Assembly (NCBI GenBank): GCA_040394775.1
Contig: JBEBRN010000008.1
Span: 1-64,000, forward strand
Direction of reading: 5' to 3'
DNA from: 40-80 sp040394775
Lineage (GTDB): Bacteria; Bacteroidota; Bacteroidia; Flavobacteriales_D; Crocinitomicaceae
Length of the DNA: 64,000 bases
How positions within the stretch are numbered: the first letter of the stretch is position 1; every line of letters begins with the position of its first letter. Of the stretch, positions 16,918 to 25,473 are shown piece by piece. The position numbers and the translations under genes were made by a program. The notes beneath the pieces are model-generated. The model worked only from the letters and a program-made list of their open reading frames with translations, ran no database searches and was not told the origin of the DNA.

Positions 16918-17375
16918 GACATGATCCAATTGACAATTTCTTCACTAAAGGGTAGCGTTTGAGCGCCTAAGCTTTTCACCACTTCTCCCTTTTCATTAAT
17001 AAGGAATTTATGAAAATTCCATGAAACCTCATCGTTTGTCGCTTCGGTTAGGTATTGATATAAAGGATGACGATTTTCACTTTTCACAGAGATCTTCTCC
17101 GTCATGGGAAAAGTAACACCATACGTTGATGAACAGAAAGTGGCTATTTCTTCGCTTGTTCCTGGTTCTTGTCCCGCAAAATCATTGCTAGGAACGCCAA
17201 TCACTACAAAGTTGTCTTTCTTGTAAACTTCGTAAAGCTCTTCTAAATCTTGATATTGAGGTGTCAATCCACACCTTGAAGCAGTGTTCACTAAAAGGAT
17301 TTTCTTTCCTTTAAAATCTGCCCAATCGATTGGCTTTCCATCTAAATACGTTAATTCAAAATCAAAAATAGACAT
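16914..17375 (-). CDS. glutathione peroxidase family thiol peroxidase
   Basis: A 153-residue protein without signal peptide. The active-site loop is NTASRCGLTPQY with Cys35 in place of selenocysteine. FAGQEPGTSEEI supplies the conserved Gln and the later SWNFHKFL supplies the Trp and Asn. Bacterial Cys-type members usually take electrons from thioredoxin rather than glutathione, which fits a bacillithiol organism. It lies between ccsBA (15-base gap) and bshB1 (ATGA overlap). Confidence 0.92.
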   Translation of the reverse strand: MSIFDFELTYLDGKPIDWADFKGKKILLVNTASRCGLTPQYQDLEELYEVYKKDNFVVIGVPSNDFAGQEPGTSEEIATFCSSTYGVTFPMTEKISVKSENRHPLYQYLTEATNDEVSWNFHKFLINEKGEVVKSLGAQTLPFSEEIVNWIMS

Positions 17376-17390
17376 TTGTAAAACTTTAAA

Positions 17391-20300
17391 TTATGCTTCT
17401 TGTCGCGCGATTTGGCTTACTCTAATTCGGCTATAAACAATTACTAAGAAGAATACCGCAACTACACAAGCCATTATTTTGAAGTAAATCATCAAAGTAT
17501 CCATATTAAAGGCTCTATCCAAGAAATACATTTTTACCAATACAAAGAATAATAAAACCAGTGCTGTTTTGTAAAACTTTCGCCCAAAATGAGCCAGCGA
17601 TAAATCACCTGTTTTATAGCGATACAGTTTGTAATTAACAGCGGTAATTTCAGTAAATGCATAGAAACCAACGATAACCCAGAAAATCCACATTGGGAAC
17701 TCTGCTAATCCATCTCCTTGAGCGTACGAGTGTAGACCTACTAAGTAGAAATTCACCCCTAAAAACGTAAAGATAATAGCAGAATAAGACCACAAACTTG
17801 CAATATTAAAAGTCAACTTGTCACTTAATTTCGGAATAAATCTCAAATGAAGTAATACGGCATATACCAATACGGATACTAAAGCCCATGTTTCTTTTGG
17901 ATCCCATCCCCAATATCTACCCCATGATTCATTTGCCCATACACCACCGAGGAAGGTTCCGTTAAACAACATGAATAACCCAATTTCCATCGTGATTTCA
18001 GAAACATACGATACTTCGTTAATATTTGCTGTTAATCGCGCACCATTCTTTTGCGATCTGAAATTATACATCACTAAGTTGATAAATCCTAGAATAGCTC
18101 CTAGACCAAGGAAACCATATGAACTTGTAATAATCGCCACGTGAATCATCAACCAATAGGATTTTAATACCGGTTCTAATGGAGAAATCTCAGGGTCCAA
18201 CAAGTTCATTTCCGTAATGAAAATGATAAAGAAAGCTAACATAGCTGTTGCCGCTAAGATGACATGATTTTTACGAGAGAACATGAATCCTGCGATAATG
18301 GCAGACCAAGCAATAAAGATCACAGCTTCATAACCATCTGACCATGGTGCGTGTCCAGAAATATACCAACGAGCACCTAATCCCGCACCGTGATAAAGAA
18401 ATGTAGCAACCATCAGAATGACAAAAGGAAGCGACAATTTTTTAAAGAACTTTTCTGAACGAAGTGTCGGCTCTTTAAAAATACGAATGAATGAAATGAT
18501 TAATAAGATAAAGCCTAAAATCAAGTATAAGAACATCACATTTCTAAAGACATGCATCTTATTGTAAGAAATCTCAACTTTAACGTGTTGTACAGAAGGA
18601 ACAATCGTCGGAGAAGCTTCTCGCTGATATGCTTTCAATTGTCCCAATAGAGAGTCAGCTTTCGCGTAGTTTTTGGATTCTGAAGCATCGTGAATATTCG
18701 ATAAATACACGAGTGTTTTATACGACCATGTTGAGTCACTTGTCAATAATTCTGAATCAAATGGTGGCGCCCAATGATGTCCTGGATCATTTGGAATAGG
18801 AACAACACGGAAATATTGCCATGTGAAAAAGGATTGAATGACCTGATGACGCTCGATGAATTTAATCAGTTTTTTGTCAAATTCTGTTTTATGAGCATCC
18901 ATTTTTTCATGTGCCGCTTCGTATTCTTTAAGGTACTTGATTTCTCCTGTACTTTCGTCATAAACATCTAAGAATGAAACATATTTGTCTAACTTCAATC
19001 TTTCTCTTACGGCTTTCGGTACATTAATTATCTTCTGCCCCACCCAATAATCTGGGTACATGTGCATACTGGTAATCACCTGAACAGCATCCCAATCCTT
19101 GTAAGTTGACTTTCCGTAGAACTTAACCAATAGGTTTTGCGCCATTGTTTGATAAGGAATCACCCTTCCTCTATAGTCTTGAACCAATAGCTCAGCAAGT
19201 TTCGCAGCATGTTCTTTTGAAATCACTCTAAAAATAGCTTTCGAAGGGTCAATTCTACTTATCTCGTCGTGTAATGATTCTTCATGATCATGAGCAGCCT
19301 CCATACTCTGTTCTTCATGCGTTGAAGAACCTGCATACTCGTGCATGTTCGCATCCGAGTGAGTAGGGATTTGTTGTACATCTTGACTAAATGCTAAATT
19401 GAATCCAAGTAATAAAGCAATAACGGTCATACCTTTGGTACGCTTTTCTTTGGATTTATTAATCTTTTTAAGCGTTTCTGAGATATGTCCGCCTGGTGTA
19501 AAAATGGTTAAAAACATGCCTATTCCCATTAATAAATATCCTAAATATGTAATGTTAGTTCCTAATTTGTCATAATTGACACTTAAATGTGTTTCTTGCT
19601 CATTTTCAGGAGTAGAAGGATCGTCAAGAGCATATGCTGATTGGAAGAAACGAAAACCTCTATAATCCATCACGTGATTCATAAAAATATGTGCGTCTTT
19701 TCTATAATCTCCGTCAATAACTGTTACATCGCTTGAGTAAGAGGAAGCCAAATCAGAACCTGGGTACGTGTCTAAAGAAAACTTACGACACATGATTTGG
19801 AATGGTATTTTAAACATTACTGAACCGTACGAAAACTGATAATTCAATCCACCTAATTCAAATGTTTTTTGTGTAGGAATCTTACCTAAACCTCCTTCTA
19901 AAGCGACCACCTTTGAATTCGTTCCGTCTGTCACTTTCAATGTTAAAATATCTGTTCCTCTCTTTTTATCTCCAGAAGGAATTTTCTTTTGTTCCGCATG
20001 CTCAATAACACCTTTCAAGACAAAAGAAGCACCATTTGTTTCGTATAAGGTCAATAATAAAGCAGGCACCAATGAGTCCGTTGGAACTACTCCATAAATA
20101 GAATCGGGAGGTGTCATTCCTGACTGACGATACTTCGCCATTTCAGTCATCGGTAAATAACGTAATGGTATTTTTGATTGAAGCATCAATTTTCCATCTT
20201 GATTATGAATAACAACACCTGGAATACTTTTCTCTTCATTATAGCTTAGCGCAACATCATTCAACATTAAATAACCACCTTCTTTCAGATAGTTAGACGT

Positions 20301-20879
20301 CTTACCTGCAGAAACAACTTCTAAGAGATTTCCGCTAATAGAATCATTTTTGATTAATGAGTCCACACAATTCCGCTGAAAGTCCACATAGTCAATTTCA
20401 ATGTTTCGGTTGTCAACTTTCTCTGTATAAGAGAAGCTATTACGCGTTACGTTTGAAAGGTATTTTTTATGCGTTTTGGTAACAATTGTTTTATTATCTT
20501 TTAAAATTAAATAGGAAATATGTGGTTCATTAGCATAAAGCACATCGCTCGAAGCACCTTCGCGGACCATCATCATTCCTTCAAAGCTATAATATCGTGT
20601 TATTGCCGCTCCTAAAATAATAATGATAAAAGACAAGTGAAACGTCAAGACTGCAATCTTTTGTTTTTGATACATCTTATGACGAAAGATGTTAACGATA
20701 AGATTGATGAATAAATAAACATGTAACAATTCAAACCAACGACTATTATATACTAGAATTTTGGCAGTTTGAATTTCATACGTTGACTCCACCATGGTTG
20801 CCATACCGATAGCGACTAAATATATAAACATAGCCACTGCCATCAGCTTCATGGAAAATAGTTTACCTAGAATCTTCAT
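17391..20879 (-). CDS. ccsBA: CcsBA-type cytochrome c heme lyase, ResB-CcsA fusion
   Basis: Moves heme outward and attaches it to apocytochrome c CXXCH motifs. The 1162-residue protein has ResB-like membrane segments at the N-terminus (about 10-95 and 445-500), long periplasmic regions, and a C-terminal CcsA half starting near residue 785 with the tryptophan-rich heme motif WGRYWGWDPKETW at about 985. A His/Glu-rich stretch lies near residues 510-545, after the last ResB segment. The single-chain form is typical of Bacteroidota and Epsilonproteobacteria. It is first in an operon with gpx and bshB1. Confidence 0.93.
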   Translation of the reverse strand: MKILGKLFSMKLMAVAMFIYLVAIGMATMVESTYEIQTAKILVYNSRWFELLHVYLFINLIVNIFRHKMYQKQKIAVLTFHLSFIIIILGAAITRYYSFEGMMMVREGASSDVLYANEPHISYLILKDNKTIVTKTHKKYLSNVTRNSFSYTEKVDNRNIEIDYVDFQRNCVDSLIKNDSISGNLLEVVSAGKTSNYLKEGGYLMLNDVALSYNEEKSIPGVVIHNQDGKLMLQSKIPLRYLPMTEMAKYRQSGMTPPDSIYGVVPTDSLVPALLLTLYETNGASFVLKGVIEHAEQKKIPSGDKKRGTDILTLKVTDGTNSKVVALEGGLGKIPTQKTFELGGLNYQFSYGSVMFKIPFQIMCRKFSLDTYPGSDLASSYSSDVTVIDGDYRKDAHIFMNHVMDYRGFRFFQSAYALDDPSTPENEQETHLSVNYDKLGTNITYLGYLLMGIGMFLTIFTPGGHISETLKKINKSKEKRTKGMTVIALLLGFNLAFSQDVQQIPTHSDANMHEYAGSSTHEEQSMEAAHDHEESLHDEISRIDPSKAIFRVISKEHAAKLAELLVQDYRGRVIPYQTMAQNLLVKFYGKSTYKDWDAVQVITSMHMYPDYWVGQKIINVPKAVRERLKLDKYVSFLDVYDESTGEIKYLKEYEAAHEKMDAHKTEFDKKLIKFIERHQVIQSFFTWQYFRVVPIPNDPGHHWAPPFDSELLTSDSTWSYKTLVYLSNIHDASESKNYAKADSLLGQLKAYQREASPTIVPSVQHVKVEISYNKMHVFRNVMFLYLILGFILLIISFIRIFKEPTLRSEKFFKKLSLPFVILMVATFLYHGAGLGARWYISGHAPWSDGYEAVIFIAWSAIIAGFMFSRKNHVILAATAMLAFFIIFITEMNLLDPEISPLEPVLKSYWLMIHVAIITSSYGFLGLGAILGFINLVMYNFRSQKNGARLTANINEVSYVSEITMEIGLFMLFNGTFLGGVWANESWGRYWGWDPKETWALVSVLVYAVLLHLRFIPKLSDKLTFNIASLWSYSAIIFTFLGVNFYLVGLHSYAQGDGLAEFPMWIFWVIVGFYAFTEITAVNYKLYRYKTGDLSLAHFGRKFYKTALVLLFFVLVKMYFLDRAFNMDTLMIYFKIMACVVAVFFLVIVYSRIRVSQIARQEA

Positions 20880-20896
20880 CTTTAAAAGTTTTTTGA

Positions 20897-20904
20897 CAAA
20901 AATA
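20897..20904 (-). promoter_or_regulatory. -7 element of the ccsBA promoter
   Basis: Minus-strand TATTTTTG, an exact TAnnTTTG match 17 bases before the start codon. No clear -33 element. The remainder of the 321-base spacer (20880-21200) holds only the terminator of the next gene and AT-rich sequence. Confidence 0.4.
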
Positions 20905-21107
20905 TCAATTATAAGCCTATTTGGAGTAATAAACTGTTATTATTTTTAATGATTCTACATAATGTAATTGAAATCATAAACAGATTAAATTATTTTTATA
21001 AAAACAACTTGCTGAATATTTAAGATAAAAGCATCTATTTTAAGTTTTTATACATTTCTATTGACTAAATATAAAGTTGAAACTACTTTTTATTAAAGAC
21101 ATTTAAT

Positions 21108-21152
21108 AAAAAAAAAGTAGCGCCCAATATTGAAATTAGGCGCTACTTTTTT
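21108..21152 (-). terminator. strong bidirectional-looking terminator after the rhodanese-thioredoxin gene
   Basis: Arms GTAGCGCC and GGCGCTAC are extended by A/T pairs to 13 base pairs around a 14-base loop. A runs on the left and T runs on the right make it work on both strands, but only the minus-strand gene reads into it, about 50 bases past its stop codon. Confidence 0.88.
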
Positions 21153-21200
21153 AAAAATAAACTATGAATTGAAGGGTCTTTTATCCTAAGACCGTCAGTA

Positions 21201-21974
21201 TTATTTTAAATATTTATTGATTTCGTTGGTAATTTCATCTTTAGAAATCATCCCATTGTGCTTCCATTTTTGTTCTCCATTCACGAACAAAATAAATACT
21301 GGCACTCCTGTAATATCGAAAGCTTCTGCTACATCAGAACTTTTTTCAGCATCCACACGTTTCACAGTAGCTTTGCCATTGTATTCCTTTTCAATTTCAT
21401 CAATAATTGGTGCCATCTTCTTACATGGAGCACACCAAACAGTATGAAAATCAACTAAAACAACGTCATTCATTTTGATTAAATCATTGAAATCATTTAA
21501 AGAAAATGTTTGGATATTCTTATCCGTTCCACCTTCCGGAACTACAACTGGAAAATTATTTCTTTTCCAAGCTAACATTCCTCCTTCCATATTGTAAACG
21601 TGTTTAAATCCGTTCTTCGAAAGAATTTTTGCAGCTTGTCCACTTCTACCTCCTGAAAGACAATATACATAGATGTCTTTGTCCTTTTGCATTAAGTTGA
21701 TTTTCTTTTCAAAATCCTCATCATAAATATTAATGGTGCTTGCATTTTGAATATAACCTCCTGCAACTTCTTCAGGTGTACGAACATCCAAAATAATCCC
21801 TTCTCCTTTTTCAGCTAATCCTTTAAACGTTGCAACATCAACATTTTTCACAAAACTCTCATCCGAAGATTGTGTCGTGTTCTGTTCTGATTTAGTGTCA
21901 TCTTGAGAGAATCCACAACTTGTAAATAACATTAATGATAATGCGACTAAGCTAAAATATTTCATTTTTCTCAT
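21201..21974 (-). CDS. rhodanese-thioredoxin fusion lipoprotein
   Basis: A 257-residue lipoprotein (Cys20 in LFTSC) with two domains. A rhodanese domain spans about residues 42-140 (active loop YCLSGGRSG) and a thioredoxin domain spans about 155-257 with WCAPC near residue 184 and the cis-proline loop TGVPVF. It would act in the periplasm, joining sulfane-sulfur handling with disulfide reduction. It is divergent from dsbD, whose product could keep it reduced; that pairing is inferred from position. The pair of Met residues at the start leaves the exact start uncertain by three codons. Confidence 0.9.
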   Translation of the reverse strand: MRKMKYFSLVALSLMLFTSCGFSQDDTKSEQNTTQSSDESFVKNVDVATFKGLAEKGEGIILDVRTPEEVAGGYIQNASTINIYDEDFEKKINLMQKDKDIYVYCLSGGRSGQAAKILSKNGFKHVYNMEGGMLAWKRNNFPVVVPEGGTDKNIQTFSLNDFNDLIKMNDVVLVDFHTVWCAPCKKMAPIIDEIEKEYNGKATVKRVDAEKSSDVAEAFDITGVPVFILFVNGEQKWKHNGMISKDEITNEINKYLK

Positions 21975-22041
21975 TTTTTGATAAATATAAAAATTGTTTA
22001 CGTTACTTGAATTGATTTTAAAAAAACTTTTGTAATGCTAT

Positions 22042-22049
22042 CAAATTTA
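22042..22049 (-). promoter_or_regulatory. possible -7 element of the rhodanese-thioredoxin gene
   Basis: Minus-strand TAAATTTG fits TAnnTTTG and lies about 68 bases before the start codon. No -33 box was found; weak evidence. Confidence 0.3.
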
Positions 22050-22164
22050 ACTCTATAAACGCCCCATCTAACTATCTCATCGAATGTTTTAACGTCTAAT
22101 TATAAATGTCCTTCGCATATTTTTAGTTTCTTTGACAAATATCAAGACTTGTTTTTTGTTATTT

Positions 22165-22180
22165 TGTAACCGTTGTTACA
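22165..22180 (+). promoter_or_regulatory. palindrome TGTAAC-N4-GTTACA upstream of dsbD, candidate Crp/Fnr-family operator
   Basis: A perfect six-base inverted repeat with a four-base spacer lies 59 bases before the dsbD ATG, in the divergent region shared with the rhodanese-thioredoxin gene. The core GTAAC-N4-GTTAC has the half-site spacing of Crp/Fnr-type sites and, as I recall, resembles the motif described for the nitrosative-stress regulator HcpR in some anaerobes. The downstream operon carries a truncated hemoglobin, which would fit. The regulator itself is not in the window. Confidence 0.45.
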
Positions 22181-22239
22181 TTGTACTAGAAATAAGTAGT
22201 GTAATTTAACGATTTTATTCTACAACTCAATACATAGAT

Positions 22240-24342
22240 ATGTTAAAAACGAGATTTATACCTATTTTATTCAGTTTCTTTTTTGTGACATTAGCGTTTG
22301 CTCAACCCTGGAAAGAGAGTCTGAAATTTTCTCAATCTATCGAGAAAATAAATGATAAAACGGCTTACTTAGTCATCGATGTAACCATTACAAAAGATTG
22401 GCATATTTTTTCCAAAAACCACGACCCTAATAAATCGGACTTCATTGGAATGCCAACTACGCTGGAATTAAAAAAGAGCAAGGATTACGTTGCCCTTGGT
22501 GCACTTACTGAATCTCCGAAAGCAAAAGTTCATAACGATGAATTTGGTGTTTCCTTAATCTTTCTAAATAAAGCTACATTCAAGCAAAAAATAGAATTAA
22601 AAAATAGCACTGCCAAAGCGACGGTTATTTTCGAAGGACAAGTTTGTCACGATATTAAAGGATGTATTCCATTCGACAAAGAATTTACCTTCGACTTAAG
22701 TGGTTATCTACAAGCTGAGGCTGTTGCTCCCACTCCAACGAATATTGAAAATGATAACACAGCAATCGAGAACGAAACTGCTATCGAAGTTGAACCTACT
22801 GAAAAAGTAGACACAACTGTTCCTCAAGTAGAGCAAGAGCAAGTAGCTGTTCCAAAAGAAAACGACACTTCAGATACCGAAAAGAAAAGTTCTGGCTGGA
22901 TTATTTTCTTGCTTGGTTTTGGTAGTGGTATGATAGCCTTATTAACGCCTTGCGTTTTCCCAATGATTCCAATGACTGTTTCGTATTTCACCAAATCAGC
23001 GAGTACTCGACGAAAAGGAATTATCAATGCGTTAATTTATGGACTTTCCATCATACTTATTTATGTAACTGTTGGTTTGATTCTTACCTTATTCCTAGGA
23101 AAAACAGGTCTCAACGACTTAGCTACTAATATTTGGATGAATCTCTTATTCTTCGCTGTATTTGTCATTTTTGCTTTCTCTTTCTTAGGTGCGTTTGAAA
23201 TACAACTTCCTACAAAATGGATTAACAAAGCAGATAGTAAAGCAGATAAAGGTGGTTTAATTGGAATTTTCTTCATGGCGTTCACCTTGAGTTTGGTGTC
23301 TTTCTCTTGTACAGGACCAATTGTAGGAACCTTGATTGTTGAATCTTCTCAAACAGGGCTTTATGGTCCAATAATCGGAATGGTTGGTTTCTCATTAGCA
23401 CTTGCATTACCATTTACACTATTTGCTATTTTCCCAGGATGGTTGAACTCCATGCCACAATCTGGTGGTTGGTTGAATTCCGTGAAAGTAGTATTAGGAT
23501 TAATGGAATTAGCGTTAGCATTGAAATTCCTTTCAGGTGTTGATTTAGCATATCAATGGGGGATTTTCACGCGGGAATTATTCATCGCTTCATGGATTGT
23601 AATATTTGCCGTAACAGGCCTTTATCTTTTAGGTAAAATACGATTTGCGAATGATTCTCCAACTGAAAGACTAACCGTAACTCGATTTATGTTTGCGACC
23701 GTTTTCTTAGTGTTTACCGTTTATCTTATTCCAGGAATGTTTGGTGCACCTCTAAAGATAATCGATGGTGTTGCACCTCCACGGGCACATTCTGAAGATC
23801 ACTTTAAGTTTGTTACAGGTTATGGCAATAGTGGTTCTGCCGTTGCAGCAACAGATTCCTTATATCGTTTCACTTCCCAAATGCACGAAGTCGATGGTGG
23901 CATCAAAGTTTTCCATGACCTCAAATTAGGTGAAGAATATGCGAAAATTGTGAACAAACCGATATTGTTAGACTTTACAGGTTACAATTGTGCGAACTGT
24001 CGTAGAACAGAATCGACTATTTGGACGAATGAAAAAATTAGACCGAAGTTGTTGAACGATTATGTCATTGTCTCTTTGTATGTGGATGATAAAACACCGT
24101 TACCAGAAAGCGAACAAGTTTTCTCTGAAATATTGAATTCTAAAAAACGATATGTTGGTCACAACTCCTCTGAACTACAAATTCAGAAGTATAATCAAGT
24201 TTCACAACCATTGTATGTAGTAATAGATGCTGAAGGGAATGATTTAACAGAGCCGATTGGTTATACATCAGATATTAATGATTACCATAAATTCTTACAA
24301 CAAGGATTGGACAAGTTTAAAAACTATCATCATGAAAAATGA
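22240..24342 (+). CDS. dsbD: DsbD-like thiol:disulfide interchange protein
   Basis: Carries electrons from cytoplasmic thioredoxin to periplasmic thiol proteins. The 700-residue protein has a signal peptide, an N-terminal DsbD-alpha-like domain with Cys136 and Cys142 (VCHDIKGC), an acidic linker, a membrane domain with the redox Cys in LLTPCVFPMIP and in SFSCTGP, and a C-terminal thioredoxin domain with NCANC. All three redox relay parts are present. The stop codon overlaps the hemoglobin start by 11 bases. Together with CcsBA and the divergent lipoprotein it forms a periplasmic reducing system. Confidence 0.92.
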   Translation: MLKTRFIPILFSFFFVTLAFAQPWKESLKFSQSIEKINDKTAYLVIDVTITKDWHIFSKNHDPNKSDFIGMPTTLELKKSKDYVALGALTESPKAKVHNDEFGVSLIFLNKATFKQKIELKNSTAKATVIFEGQVCHDIKGCIPFDKEFTFDLSGYLQAEAVAPTPTNIENDNTAIENETAIEVEPTEKVDTTVPQVEQEQVAVPKENDTSDTEKKSSGWIIFLLGFGSGMIALLTPCVFPMIPMTVSYFTKSASTRRKGIINALIYGLSIILIYVTVGLILTLFLGKTGLNDLATNIWMNLLFFAVFVIFAFSFLGAFEIQLPTKWINKADSKADKGGLIGIFFMAFTLSLVSFSCTGPIVGTLIVESSQTGLYGPIIGMVGFSLALALPFTLFAIFPGWLNSMPQSGGWLNSVKVVLGLMELALALKFLSGVDLAYQWGIFTRELFIASWIVIFAVTGLYLLGKIRFANDSPTERLTVTRFMFATVFLVFTVYLIPGMFGAPLKIIDGVAPPRAHSEDHFKFVTGYGNSGSAVAATDSLYRFTSQMHEVDGGIKVFHDLKLGEEYAKIVNKPILLDFTGYNCANCRRTESTIWTNEKIRPKLLNDYVIVSLYVDDKTPLPESEQVFSEILNSKKRYVGHNSSELQIQKYNQVSQPLYVVIDAEGNDLTEPIGYTSDINDYHKFLQQGLDKFKNYHHEK

Positions 24343-24706
24343 TATTGAAGACCGTGCAGATATTGAACTAATGGTCGATACTTTTTATGGGAAAGTAAAG
24401 GAAAGTGAAATTCTTGGTTTTATTTTCGATGATATTGCTAAGGTAAATTGGGAAACGCATTTGCCTAAGATGTATAACTTTTGGGCGACGATGCTTTTAC
24501 ACGAACGTACCTATATGGGTGACCCAATGTCTAGGCATTTAGAGTTAAGTGAACGTACCGAAATGTCCATTGTTCAATACAATGAATGGCTGTCTCTTTT
24601 TTACGCAACCGTGACCGACTTATTTGATGGAGTTAAAGCAGACGAAGCAAAGATGAGAGCCGAAAGAATTGCGCGAGTGATGTTAAGTGTTATTCAAGGA
24701 AATTAA
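24332..24706 (+). CDS. group III truncated hemoglobin
   Basis: A 124-residue 2-on-2 globin. The proximal histidine is His69 in MSRHLEL, Tyr19 in DTFYGKV fits the B10 ligand-stabilising tyrosine, and NFWATMLLHERTYMGDP matches the E-F region of group III proteins. The frame stays open further upstream, but globin homology starts at the ATG at 24332, which overlaps the dsbD stop by 11 bases. Group III members bind oxygen and NO; roles in nitrosative stress are known for the Campylobacter protein. Coupling to dsbD suggests a periplasm-linked redox response. Confidence 0.9.
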   Translation: MKNDIEDRADIELMVDTFYGKVKESEILGFIFDDIAKVNWETHLPKMYNFWATMLLHERTYMGDPMSRHLELSERTEMSIVQYNEWLSLFYATVTDLFDGVKADEAKMRAERIARVMLSVIQGN

Positions 24707-24718
24707 ATTAATATACCT

Positions 24719-25441
24719 ATGTTAGATATTTTCGACCTACTCATTTCCGACAAAGAAGACGTTTCTTTAAATGACGTTTTCTTAAGTGATGACAACAAAG
24801 ATCAGGTGGAAAATCTGATAATAGAACATTATTATGTCGAAGAATTAAGCAAATACAATCTTCCTGTCAACAACAAACTTTTACTTCACGGTCATTCTGG
24901 TTGTGGAAAAACAATGTTGGCAAAAGCGATCGCAAAAGCATTGGGGAAAAATATGCTTATCCTTAATTTAAGTAATGTTATTTCTTCCCGTATTGGCGAA
25001 ACTTCACAACATCTAAAACAAGTATTTGACAAAGCCAACCGAGAAAGAGCCGTTCTCTTTTTAGATGAATTTGACCAAATAGGGAAAGCACGAAGTACGA
25101 GTGAGCAAGATGTTGGCGAAATGAGACGATTGGTCAATAGTATGATTCAGTTGATTGACTACTTCCCTGAGAAAGCATTATTAATTTGTGCGACTAATCA
25201 TCCCGAAATAATTGATACAGCACTTCTGAGACGTTTTCAATTAAAGATAGCCTTCGACATGCCGACAAAAACCGTTTTAGATAGTTATTACGATACACTC
25301 TTGAGTACCTTTCCTGAAAATCTACAACAGATTAAACGACGATATGATATATCCTTTGCAGAAGCAAAAGACTTTACGTACACAACGGTAAAAAGAACAT
25401 TAATTCAAGAATTGGAAGGTAAGAAAGCAAAAATAGAGTAA
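24719..25441 (+). CDS. small AAA-family ATPase
   Basis: A 240-residue AAA protein with Walker A GHSGCGKT (residues 58-65), Walker B VLFLDEFDQIG near 115-125, a sensor-1 Asn in LICATNHPE, and the LLRRFQ arginine region. The N-terminal 45 residues have no recognised domain, so the client-binding part is unclear. It resembles standalone AAA ATPases found in mobile or phage regions and in some repair systems. It is 12 bases behind the hemoglobin gene and so is probably in the same transcript. It converges with the pigment cluster. Confidence 0.85.
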   Translation: MLDIFDLLISDKEDVSLNDVFLSDDNKDQVENLIIEHYYVEELSKYNLPVNNKLLLHGHSGCGKTMLAKAIAKALGKNMLILNLSNVISSRIGETSQHLKQVFDKANRERAVLFLDEFDQIGKARSTSEQDVGEMRRLVNSMIQLIDYFPEKALLICATNHPEIIDTALLRRFQLKIAFDMPTKTVLDSYYDTLLSTFPENLQQIKRRYDISFAEAKDFTYTTVKRTLIQELEGKKAKIE

Positions 25442-25473
25442 GAAGGTAAAATAGTTTATTTACGAACTCAAAA

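Noticed and set aside
24257..24331. 25-codon N-terminal extension of the truncated hemoglobin
   Set aside because: The extension lies entirely within dsbD and has no globin similarity; the ATG at 24332 gives the usual coupled overlap.
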